Assembly: GCA_024684065.1 (NCBI GenBank)
Contig: JAIKXO010000319.1
Span: forward strand, 1 to 16,514
Direction of reading: 5' to 3'
Origin: Lachnospiraceae bacterium
GTDB lineage: Bacteria > Bacillota_A > Clostridia > Lachnospirales > Lachnospiraceae
DNA: 16,514 nucleotides
Positions 7,318 to 13,282 of the stretch are shown here, piece by piece. Each line of letters starts with the position of its first letter. The stretch's first letter is position 1. Both the position numbers and the translations under genes were made by a program. Under the pieces are notes generated by a model that made no database searches, was not told the DNA's origin, and saw only the letters and a list, made by a program, of their open reading frames with translations.

Positions 7318-7347
7318 CTTATAGTTATAGTATAAAGCCCCTGTCAA
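7318..7347 (-). promoter_or_regulatory. Sigma-70 type promoter of the NYN gene
   Basis: On the minus strand TTGACA (7342-7347, perfect consensus) is followed after 18 nt by TATAAG (7318-7323). A CTATAA one base upstream gives 17-nt spacing. Between promoter and start codon the leader contains GGAACG-plus-G-run repeats at 7266-7278 and 7299-7313, only one of which is placed to serve as the ribosome binding site. Confidence 0.75.
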
Positions 7348-7383
7348 TATATTCAAGAGCTTCCCACGCTTCGTAAACTGCAT

Positions 7384-7635
7384 CTACGATTCGTAAGCCG
7401 GTGCTCCATTCCCTGCGATATATTTCCCGTATTTACGGTAGTTTTCCCTTACCTGCTTCCATACCGCTTCACCATCTGCTGTCGGCATGCATATATCAAA
7501 AATGCTCTTCCCGTCACAAAAAAAGCGTCTCACCTCCGCCGGGTGACTCATGGCGTCCCTGCATGCCTGCGCAACTATGGCTGCTCCCAATCTTTCATAT
7601 GCTTCTGTTTCCTTAAGACTGTTACGATCTGACAT
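7384..7635 (-). CDS. Small hypothetical protein (83 aa)
   Basis: A small soluble protein: an amphipathic N-terminal helical region (ETEAYERLGAAIVAQACRDAM), a central VRRFFCDGKSIFDICMP segment, and a helical tail. There is no membrane span or signal peptide. GGGAGGA (7641-7647) is 5-6 nt before the ATG at 7635; a second ATG at 7639-7641 overlaps that site and is unlikely to be used. Similar short proteins with an AYERLG…IV.QA..D pattern occur in Firmicute mobile elements, but I cannot assign a family. A TTGACA (7703-7708) and a TATAAT (7677-7682) upstream are mis-spaced as a pair for sigma-70. Confidence 0.7.
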   Translation of the reverse strand: MSDRNSLKETEAYERLGAAIVAQACRDAMSHPAEVRRFFCDGKSIFDICMPTADGEAVWKQVRENYRKYGKYIAGNGAPAYES

Positions 7636-7734
7636 GGGCATCCTCCCTAAGACAATTGGTTTGACGTGTTGATACGATTATATCCCCGCTGTCAAGTGTT
7701 CCATTGAAGATACCTGCGTGCTATATTCTTTTTC

Positions 7735-7781
7735 GAGGCGCTCTGCGCCTCCCCAGGCGTGCATCACTGATAGTTGCACGC
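7735..7781. other. Two adjacent perfect hairpins between genes
   Basis: GAGGCGC-TCT-GCGCCTC (7735-7751) is a 7-bp stem with a 3-nt loop. GCGTGCA (7757-7763) pairs with TGCACGC (7775-7781) across an 11-nt loop. With the terminator-like stem at 7795-7816 this makes three consecutive hairpins in 82 bp. Neither of the first two is followed by a T-run on the minus strand, so they are not simple terminators. Confidence 0.6.
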
Positions 7782-7794
7782 ATTATATAAAGAG

Positions 7795-7816
7795 AGCCGG
7801 GAAGCGATCCCCGGCT
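7795..7816 (-). terminator. Probable terminator after the zinc-binding protein gene
   Basis: AGCCGGG (7795-7801) pairs with CCCGGCT (7810-7816) around an 8-nt loop, 17 nt downstream of the stop codon at 7834. On the minus strand it is followed by CTCTTTATATAA, a weak T-tract, so termination may be partial and allow readthrough into the 83-aa gene. Confidence 0.6.
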
Positions 7817-7833
7817 TTCAGTATATTTGTCAA

Positions 7834-8535
7834 TTATGTAACATCTTCCGGCAGGCAGTTAAACCAGTATTTTTCCATCCTGCGAAGGAACTCATGTGTG
7901 ATCGGGAATCCGCTGCTTTCTCCAATCACTGAATCAATACCGCAATATGGACAGATTGCCGTCCCAAACGGATCCCCCGGTTCTCCCTGAATCCACATTT
8001 TAATCTCTTTTGGAGAATAGATTTTCAGGCAATAGAAACAGCCACATACACTATCGCGTTTTAAGGTCTTTTTATGATTGCTGCAGTATCTGTGTGCAAT
8101 GATATGAGAAAGATCGATCTCGCCATTCAACGTATCCACACATTCCCTGATAGTAGCGTAATCCTGGCATAGAACCCATATTTTTTCCTTAAATGCTGTC
8201 CATATTTCATCTTTTAATGTCTCTATGGATTTAATCCCCCAGATCGTTGCACCATCATCGGAATCGTGATAATAGTCAGCACATACAAAATCAAAGACCT
8301 GTTTCCATCCCGTTTCTTCATCATCACAGAACACAAAATCATGGCAGTTTCTCTTCAGCAGAACCTCCGCATATCGTTTCACTTCCGACTTTTCTATCCC
8401 TTTTGTCGGCACGAAAATGATCGTAACATCAGACAGATCGCTGTAATCGCCATCGATCGCGTGCTCATATATCCTAAAATGAATTTTAGATTCTGACCGC
8501 TGCTGCCCGTCAGTCGTGGTCCTTAGAAGCTTCAA
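7834..8535 (-). CDS. Two-domain protein with C-terminal zinc site, TTG start
   Basis: A 233-aa protein. Residues about 140-230 match a conserved family often annotated only as 'cytoplasmic protein': HRYCSNHKK, CGCFYCLKIYSPKEI (C164, C166, C169), AICPYCGIDSVIG (C195, C198) and the closing FPITHEFLRRMEKYWF. The cysteine and histidine set looks like a zinc site. The N-terminal 130 residues (VTIIFVPTKGIEKSEVKRYAEVLL) look like a separate alpha/beta domain that I do not recognise. The start is TTG at 8535, supported by GAGGTG about 6 nt upstream; no ATG lies nearby in frame. It has its own palindromic promoter region and a terminator. Function unknown. Confidence 0.8.
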   Translation of the reverse strand: MKLLRTTTDGQQRSESKIHFRIYEHAIDGDYSDLSDVTIIFVPTKGIEKSEVKRYAEVLLKRNCHDFVFCDDEETGWKQVFDFVCADYYHDSDDGATIWGIKSIETLKDEIWTAFKEKIWVLCQDYATIRECVDTLNGEIDLSHIIAHRYCSNHKKTLKRDSVCGCFYCLKIYSPKEIKMWIQGEPGDPFGTAICPYCGIDSVIGESSGFPITHEFLRRMEKYWFNCLPEDVT

Positions 8536-8543
8536 ATCGGCAC

Positions 8544-8646
8544 CTCAAAAATAAAAACGGATTTGGCGTTAATAAATTTCAATCTGAGTGTGGTATACCA
8601 CCCATCCCACAATTTATCAACGGATTTTACGTTTTTATTTTTGGAG
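8544..8646. repeat. 103-bp imperfect palindrome
   Basis: CAAAAATAAAAACG (8546-8559) is a perfect 14-bp inverted match to CGTTTTTATTTTTG (8630-8643), with weaker pairing extending to about 8577 and 8611. The centre is a perfect 12-bp palindrome, GTGGTATACCAC (8590-8601). The element fills the gap between the four-gene operon and the TTG-start gene. Both arms end at purine-rich ribosome-binding-site-like sequence (GAGG on the minus strand, GGAG on the plus strand), which suggests an inverted duplication, a MITE-like insertion or a large operator. Confidence 0.65.
8592..8620 (-). promoter_or_regulatory. Possible promoter of the TTG-start gene with palindromic operator at -10
   Basis: On the minus strand TTGATA (8615-8620) is followed after 17 nt by TATACC (8592-8597). 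The -10 lies inside the perfect palindrome GTGGTATACCAC (8590-8601), so a dimeric repressor bound there would block the promoter. The -10 match to consensus is only partial (4 of 6). Confidence 0.45.
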
Positions 8647-8688
8647 AACCCTCCATGCGGGTATTGTACTCCCAGTGTCATCACCCCC

Positions 8689-8883
8689 TCACGCCGGCTT
8701 CCTCACCGTCCCGCAATACCCCCAGCTCTCCTTCACGATCTCCCCGCTGGCCAGGACCTCGCGGATCCGCACACGGACCGCCTCCTCGGGATCCACCTCC
8801 CGGCCCGTTTCATCGTAATAGTTGATCTCCGTATAACCCCCTCGGCTTTTGTTTCCGTTGAAAAGCTTCACACTTCCGATCAT
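8689..8883 (-). CDS. Small protein (64 aa), last gene of the ATPase-TOPRIM operon
   Basis: An unrecognised 64-aa protein, MIGSVKLFNGNKSRGGYTEI then NYYDETGREVDPEEAVRVRI, ending near ESWGYCGTVRKPA. It is beta-strand-like with a charged central helix, soluble and without a signal. The ATG at 8883 overlaps the stop of the 70-aa gene as ATGA and has GGGAGGA about 9 nt upstream. The frame extends upstream, but only through the coding region of the previous gene. The coupling says it is made in step with its neighbours. Its GC content is higher than most of the accessory region. Confidence 0.7.
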   Translation of the reverse strand: MIGSVKLFNGNKSRGGYTEINYYDETGREVDPEEAVRVRIREVLASGEIVKESWGYCGTVRKPA

Positions 8884-9092
8884 CGTTCCGTTCCTCCCTT
8901 CAAACGCTTCATCCGATTCCGGCCTCGCTGCATGTCTGGATTGTCCCACTTTTCCAGTCCAATAAAGCGAACAAAAGAAACCACAACATCTTGTGCATCC
9001 AAACTCCCGGACATTATATTTAGCATTTGCAAAATAAAAGGACCTCCGAAGAGATCCTTATCTTGAAAAAAGCCTATCTGATTTTCAGCCAT
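8880..9092 (-). CDS. Small protein (70 aa), third gene of the ATPase-TOPRIM operon
   Basis: An unrecognised 70-aa protein. It has a short phenylalanine-rich start (IGFFQDKDLFGGPFILQM), a helix with SFVRFIGLEKWDNPD, and a strongly basic tail (MQRGRNRMKRLKGGTER) that could contact nucleic acid or an acidic partner. The ATG (9090-9092) overlaps the end of the TOPRIM gene by 8 nt (ATGGCTGA), with AGAGGA as a ribosome binding site inside that gene. The consistent overlaps on both sides, and composition unlike chance translation, make it a real gene. Confidence 0.7.
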   Translation of the reverse strand: MAENQIGFFQDKDLFGGPFILQMLNIMSGSLDAQDVVVSFVRFIGLEKWDNPDMQRGRNRMKRLKGGTER

Positions 9093-9819
9093 CCATCAGA
9101 ATCCTCTTTACTTCCTGCTCAAAAAGCATCGCTGTGCTGCACTTTTCTTTAACAGCACTCCACTGATCTACAACCTTGTCAGAAAAATTCCTATAGGTTG
9201 TGGTGTTCTTTTTATCCCTCACCCTTATACCATGATAATGCTTCTTCTGAGCAATTATATTTTTCCAGGGATCCACAAGGGATTCAACATCATCGATATC
9301 ATCATACGCCGCCACAACCCACGCATCAGTACTATCACATGGGATGACAATCGAGATATGAGTCATATCAACTTCACCCAGGGCTGCCATTAGAATCGAC
9401 ACACCGTGATTGATCCTTCCCTCGATTCCACTATCATGACTTTCACACGGAAGTTCTACGGGGCAGTTCTCATCCTTCACCTTCTCGCAATATATAGGGA
9501 AAACCTTTCCCTTATCCTCACAAACCGTTGATTTGCAAAGACAATGGGTCTCTTTTTCTTTCCGGATCACATCTCCATCCATCTGGATGACGATTGCATC
9601 TATGCCCGGCTGCACTTCCTGCATAAGCACATTGATAGAAGCTGCCTCCTTGCACCATCTCCAGACACCCTTCCACCCGTTACCAAAGCGTCCCCTCATA
9701 TCCGGCTCCGGCTGCAGCGATAAATATCGATTCTCTTCACCTGTGATCCTGTCAATGGCCGCCTTTAGAACCATATGGTCGGTTGGCCCTTCCGACACTA
9801 TTCCGATCACCTTTTTCAT
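9085..9819 (-). CDS. TOPRIM-fold (DUF4276-like) protein, partner of the ATPase
   Basis: A 244-aa protein. VIGIVSEGPTDHMVL at residues 4-18 gives the TOPRIM glutamate (E10), and IVIQMDGDVI at 77-85 the DxD (D81, D83), the usual metal-binding set of TOPRIM nucleases. IVIPCDSTDAWVVAAYDD at 157-174 matches the C-terminal motif of DUF4276-like proteins. Between them, six cysteines (C93, C95, C100, C111, C119, C125) may bind zinc, which I do not recall as typical of the family. The ATG at 9819 overlaps the ATPase stop codon as ATGA. The frame runs further to 9858, but only over the ATPase coding region. In OLD nucleases and PARIS-type systems an ATPase and a TOPRIM unit work together; here they are separate proteins. 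Nuclease activity is inferred. Confidence 0.8.
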   Translation of the reverse strand: MKKVIGIVSEGPTDHMVLKAAIDRITGEENRYLSLQPEPDMRGRFGNGWKGVWRWCKEAASINVLMQEVQPGIDAIVIQMDGDVIRKEKETHCLCKSTVCEDKGKVFPIYCEKVKDENCPVELPCESHDSGIEGRINHGVSILMAALGEVDMTHISIVIPCDSTDAWVVAAYDDIDDVESLVDPWKNIIAQKKHYHGIRVRDKKNTTTYRNFSDKVVDQWSAVKEKCSTAMLFEQEVKRILMDG

Positions 9820-10994
9820 AACAGTTCCGGAACACCTCCCAACACTCCATTGATCCAAAGCCTTGACAGAGGCTGATCCATCTTTAATAGCTTCTCCGAA
9901 ACCTGTACACGTCTGATCTCTACATGGCCATGTTTGTTCCTGTCCGTTGTAAACAATCTTATATCATCGTTGGACAGGTCCAGCCCATCAAGCACCAGAG
10001 GATTGTGAGTTGTCATGAATACACTCTTATTTGCTTCAATGATCTTGTTCGTGAATAGCTCCGTAACCTTCCTTGCCAGTCTCGGGTTCATGGCATGGTC
10101 AAAGCTGTCTATCGCAAACATCTTCGGAGCCTTCTCATGCATCGCAAGGGAAAGCATGAACAAAACATACAACGCACCTTCGCTGGCATCATACCCGGTA
10201 AAGGATGCGGTGTCTTTCAGATACTTGTCTCTGAACTCGATGATCTGCTGTGTTGTCGGAACACCGGGATTCAAGATAGACTTCTTCGGCTTGCTTACCT
10301 TGAATTCCGATGCCCAGTCAATCAGTTCCAACATATCCTCCATGAACATCGAACCAAACATCACGTCGCCATCTTCTTCATGGAGAAGATCCTGTATCGC
10401 CTCTGCCAATCGTCCCCCGTTCAGCCCGATCGGATTCGTCTGTATAGGATCCGCAACCGTCCCCCTCAAAGTCAAAGTGTCCGGTTGATAAATCCCGTAA
10501 TCCCCAATATACTTGGCTGCCTGAACATAATCGTTTCCGGACAGAGCCTCGGAAATCGTAAAATATCCTATCTTATTATTCAGCTTGGCACTGCTTGCAT
10601 TGCTCCTGCCGTAAACCGCCTCCCCATCACAGGTCACGCTTTCAGCAAAGTATTTCCAGGCATCATCGTCATTAGGAACTGTCATATGGTTCACATATCC
10701 GTAATCATGCCCGTTCAGCCCCCACTCCAAGGAGAAATCCACAGTTTTTGATTCCTTCTCTATGGACAGGAACTTGGATTTATACAGTGCGGATGTGCTT
10801 AGCCTCACACCTTTTCGCTGTAAACTGGCTGCATTGACCCTGTCCGTCATAGCAGCGCTTAGCACGCCGATCGCCTCCAAAACGGAAGACTTTCCGGAAC
10901 CGTTTGCTCCTATGAAAACATTTACTCTCCCCGGCTCAAACGAAACATCATACAAGGACTTGAAATTCCGGATTGTAATCCTCTTCAGCTTCAT
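9816..10994 (-). CDS. OLD-like AAA/ABC-class ATPase, first gene of a four-gene operon
   Basis: A 392-aa protein starting MKLKRITIRNFKSLYDVSF, the standard opening of SMC/OLD-type ATPases. Walker A is GANGSGKSS (29-37), the signature is SEGAL (271-275), Walker B is MFAIDSFD (292-299), and the H-loop is TTHNP with His330. The canonical 'DEPE' after Walker B is IDSFDHAMNP, so the catalytic Glu position is Ser; a related 'IDN' pattern is known in one branch of these ATPases. Residues about 95-260 form the helical insert. The ATG at 10994 has AAGG 8 nt upstream; a GTG at 11003 would add MSD and is less likely. A promoter lies at 11055-11082. The ATPase probably senses a target and licenses the TOPRIM partner; this is inferred. 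Confidence 0.88.
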   Translation of the reverse strand: MKLKRITIRNFKSLYDVSFEPGRVNVFIGANGSGKSSVLEAIGVLSAAMTDRVNAASLQRKGVRLSTSALYKSKFLSIEKESKTVDFSLEWGLNGHDYGYVNHMTVPNDDDAWKYFAESVTCDGEAVYGRSNASSAKLNNKIGYFTISEALSGNDYVQAAKYIGDYGIYQPDTLTLRGTVADPIQTNPIGLNGGRLAEAIQDLLHEEDGDVMFGSMFMEDMLELIDWASEFKVSKPKKSILNPGVPTTQQIIEFRDKYLKDTASFTGYDASEGALYVLFMLSLAMHEKAPKMFAIDSFDHAMNPRLARKVTELFTNKIIEANKSVFMTTHNPLVLDGLDLSNDDIRLFTTDRNKHGHVEIRRVQVSEKLLKMDQPLSRLWINGVLGGVPELL

Positions 10995-11036
10995 ATCGCT
11001 CACCTTGTAATCACCCCCTGATTTTCAAAAAATGGT

Positions 11037-11211
11037 CTATCTAAATTCAAATTAAGTATACCATTTTCCTCAAAAATGTCCATATCTAATTTTTTCAAAT
11101 ACCTCGTATTTTCAGCATTTTTTCAATTTTTGATATTCCAATTCCTTTGGATATATGACTATCTAAATTGATTTTAGAAGTTGCGATTTCCTGTCAAAGC
11201 ATACTATCTAA
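11037..11211. repeat. Four TATCTAA repeats around the operon promoter and island edge
   Basis: CTATCTAAATT is present exactly at 11037-11047 and 11159-11169. Shorter versions are ATATCTAATT at 11082-11091 and CTATCTAA at 11204-11211. The spacings are about 45, 77 and 45 bp. The first lies just downstream of the -10 box and the last at the point where base composition changes and a gene is truncated. They may be operator sites or junction-related repeats. Confidence 0.5.
11055..11082 (-). promoter_or_regulatory. Promoter of the ATPase-TOPRIM operon
   Basis: On the minus strand TGGACA (11077-11082, 5 of 6 matches to TTGACA) is followed after 16 nt by TATACT (11055-11060). Transcription should begin near 11048, leaving a leader of about 54 nt before the ATG at 10994. 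TATCTAA repeats overlap both edges. Confidence 0.65.
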
Positions 11212-11214
11212 TGA

Positions 11215-11361
11215 AAAAACAATGGCATTGCTCCTGAAGGCGGACCCTGGGCTGAAAAACGCCTGGAAATGGCCAAAAAGGATAAAACGATCCAGGGTTA
11301 TGCCGACGGTGTCTTCTGGGAACGCAACACGGCCGCGTTGCAGAAGAGAAACAAGAGTTGA
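11215..11361 (+). pseudogene. 3' fragment (48 codons) of a chromosomal gene cut at the island edge
   Basis: The plus-strand frame following the TGA at 11212 encodes KNNGIAPEGGPWAEKRLEMA, then KKDKTIQGYADGVFWERNTA and a short basic end, stopping at 11359-11361. Codon use and composition resemble the GC-rich genes to the right, while DNA immediately to the left is very AT-rich. It has no start and no ribosome binding site, so it is the tail of a longer gene. It ends 1 nt before the convergent kinase stop. The WAEK…GYADGVF pattern faintly recalls an S-layer homology repeat, but I do not assign it. Confidence 0.6.
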
Positions 11362-11362
11362 T

Positions 11363-12514
11363 CTAAACCTTCCTCACCAACAGCTTCACCACGAACCCGC
11401 CGTCATTGTAATACTCCATGCCGCCGCCCTGCTTTTCCATGTAGTGCTTCACAAGGTACAGCCCCAGGCCGTAGCCGCTCTTGTCCTTCGAGAGCTTGCC
11501 GCGGTAGTATTTTTCGATGACCAGGGGCAGCTCCTCCTCGGGCACCCCCGGGCCCTTGTCGCGTATCGTAATGCGCAGGTAGCTGTTCTGCTTCCCTCCC
11601 CCGGCCGGGAGCTTCCCGGTCTCCTCAAAGCTCACCAGGATGTCTGTCCCTGCGTATTTATAGGAATTGCCCACGATGTTGTCCACCACCTGCTCCATGC
11701 GCAGGGGATCGATGCACACCAGGCATTCCGGGATGCGGTTCTGCAGGATGATGTTCCCATAGTCCTTCAGGTTCTTGAAGTACCCTTCGATCAGCTTGGA
11801 ATCGCATTCCGTCACGTTCACTTCGATCTCTTCCATGTCCTCGAGCGTGGCCCGGAACACGTTCTGCACCAGTTGGTTTATGATCTCGGCCTTGCTGCTG
11901 ATGAAGCCGATCTTCTCCAGGGTATTCTCGACGGCTTTCCGCTCCTCCCCGTCTTCCGCGGACGCGAGCTTTTTCCGGTAGATCACATCCAGCACTTCGC
12001 AGCTGGCCTGTATGGTGGCCACGGGCGTCTTCAGGTCGTGGCTCAGCTCCCCCACCAGTTCCCGCTTGGCATGCTCGGCTGCCTGCTCGCGCTCCCTGGA
12101 GCGTTTCAGCTCCTCGCGCATCAGGTCGAAGCTCTCGGCAAAGCTGCCGAACATCGTCCCCCTGCGCATGGGCAGCGCCACATCCAGGTTGCCCTTGGCG
12201 ATCTCGAGCGCATGTGTCTGCATGTCACGGAGGGGCCGCAGTTCCACCAGATATACCGCAAACAGGAAAGCAAGTCCCAGAACCAGGAGAAACACCCAGA
12301 AGACAACGATGCACAGAAGCATCTGCTGCCGCTGCAGTTCGATCGAAGCGTTCATGCCGCTCCGGATCTCTTTATAGATGGTCAATTGTTCATCACTGTA
12401 ATTCGCAATGCTGCCCGCCGGCACGGTTATGTTGTGAAAAGCAATGAGCAGCCCTCCCAGCACCAGCAGCATCAGCACGACATACGTGATGACTATCCTG
12501 ACATGTGTCTTCAT
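11363..12514 (-). CDS. Sensor histidine kinase with HAMP domain
   Basis: A 383-aa protein. Membrane spans at about 8-25 and 66-88 enclose a short extracytoplasmic loop of roughly 40 residues. A HAMP-type linker follows at about 90-142 (PLRDMQTHALEIAKGNLDVA). The HisKA domain has SHDLKTPVATIQ with phosphoacceptor His159. The ATPase domain has an N-box (DNIVGNSYKY, 278-287), G1 (RDKGPGV, 318-324) and G2 (GYGLGLYLVK, 347-356), so all catalytic boxes are present. The start lies 6 nt after the response regulator stop, with a weak AGGG site, which implies translational coupling. It phosphorylates the regulator encoded just upstream. The small sensor loop and the adjacent ABC exporter suggest envelope or antimicrobial-peptide sensing, which is inferred. 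Confidence 0.93.
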   Translation of the reverse strand: MKTHVRIVITYVVLMLLVLGGLLIAFHNITVPAGSIANYSDEQLTIYKEIRSGMNASIELQRQQMLLCIVVFWVFLLVLGLAFLFAVYLVELRPLRDMQTHALEIAKGNLDVALPMRRGTMFGSFAESFDLMREELKRSREREQAAEHAKRELVGELSHDLKTPVATIQASCEVLDVIYRKKLASAEDGEERKAVENTLEKIGFISSKAEIINQLVQNVFRATLEDMEEIEVNVTECDSKLIEGYFKNLKDYGNIILQNRIPECLVCIDPLRMEQVVDNIVGNSYKYAGTDILVSFEETGKLPAGGGKQNSYLRITIRDKGPGVPEEELPLVIEKYYRGKLSKDKSGYGLGLYLVKHYMEKQGGGMEYYNDGGFVVKLLVRKV

Positions 12515-12520
12515 CCGGCC

Positions 12521-13222
12521 CTATTTCAACTCCAGAATGTATCCGGTCCCCCAGATCGTCTTGATATAGCGCGGCTCGTTGGGGTCGCTCTCCAGCTTTT
12601 CGCGCAGCTTCCGTATGTGCACGTTCAGCGTGCCGTCGGAATAAAAGTTGTCGCCCCACACCTCGTCAAACAGCCTGTCCTTGCTGACGATCGTGTTGCG
12701 GTGCTCGTACAGGCACTTGAGGAGCGCGAATTCCTTGGCTTTCAGCGTGATGCGCTCGCCCTTCAGAAGCAGCGACATGGTCGGCTCGTCCAGGACAAAT
12801 TCCGGCGTGTCGGCCTTCACTTCCTTCTCTTCCGCCTGTCCCTCCAGCGCTTTCAGCTGCTGCACGCGCTTCAGATTCACCTTCACCTTGGCCAGCAGCA
12901 CGGAGAGGCTGTAGGGCTTCTTGATGTAGTCGTCCCCGCCGATGCTGAGCGCGATCAGCACGTCATCGTCGCTCTGCCGGGCACTGATGAAAAGGATGGG
13001 AAGCTTGTATTCCTCGCGGATGCGCTTGCACACGTCAAAGCCCGAGCCGTCGCCCAGATTGATGTCCAGCAGGATCATGTCGGCATCATTTTCTTCCAGG
13101 AAAGCAAAACAAGACGCAGCACTGTCAACGTACTGCGTCCTGATGTCAAACATTTCAAAATATTCCGCTGTCGTTTTTGCCAGCTCTTTCTCGTCATCAA
13201 CGATCAGGCAGTCGTAATGCAT
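12521..13222 (-). CDS. OmpR/PhoB-family response regulator
   Basis: A 233-aa protein. The receiver domain is residues 1-115: acidic pocket D9, D10 and E11 (LIVDDE), phosphoacceptor D53 (MILLDINLGDG), S80 (ILFISAR) and K102 (DDYIKKPYS). A charged linker follows, and then an OmpR-type winged helix (about 140-233) with LLKCLYEHRNTIVSKDRLFD and the terminal TIWGTGYILELK hairpin. The ATG at 13222 has AAGGG 6 nt upstream; the frame is open further upstream but has no supported start there. It is followed after 6 nt by its kinase and preceded by the permease. It probably regulates the ABC genes and possibly its own promoter. Confidence 0.95.
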   Translation of the reverse strand: MHYDCLIVDDEKELAKTTAEYFEMFDIRTQYVDSAASCFAFLEENDADMILLDINLGDGSGFDVCKRIREEYKLPILFISARQSDDDVLIALSIGGDDYIKKPYSLSVLLAKVKVNLKRVQQLKALEGQAEEKEVKADTPEFVLDEPTMSLLLKGERITLKAKEFALLKCLYEHRNTIVSKDRLFDEVWGDNFYSDGTLNVHIRKLREKLESDPNEPRYIKTIWGTGYILELK

Positions 13223-13249
13223 CTTGTTCCCTTCCCCCTTATGGGCTCG

Positions 13250-13278
13250 ATTATAGCACATCCCCCGGGGATCCGCAA
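13250..13278 (-). promoter_or_regulatory. Internal promoter of the regulator-kinase pair with spacer dyad
   Basis: On the minus strand TTGCGG (13273-13278) is followed after 17 nt by a perfect extended -10, TGC-TATAAT (TATAAT at 13250-13255). The spacer holds the dyad ATCCCCCGGGGAT (13260-13272), placed where a bound regulator would control the promoter. It lies just 5 nt after the permease stop codon, so the pair can be transcribed independently of the transporter. Confidence 0.7.
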
Positions 13279-13282
13279 AGGC

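Noticed and set aside
7677..7708. TTGACA and TATAAT upstream of the 83-aa gene
   Set aside because: On the minus strand they are only about 20 bp apart overall, so the pair cannot form a sigma-70 promoter.
8563..9066. A 167-codon plus-strand frame
   Set aside because: It is antisense to the 64-aa and 70-aa genes, which are supported by stop-start overlaps and ribosome binding sites.
10015..10751. Overlapping plus-strand frames of 157 and 218 codons
   Set aside because: Both are antisense to the ATPase, whose motifs fix the real frame.
11313..11346. Inverted repeat CTTCTG…CAGAAG with inner pairing, at the end of the truncated plus-strand gene
   Set aside because: It lies within coding sequence, needs a 6-nt bulge, and has no T-run, so I do not call it a terminator.
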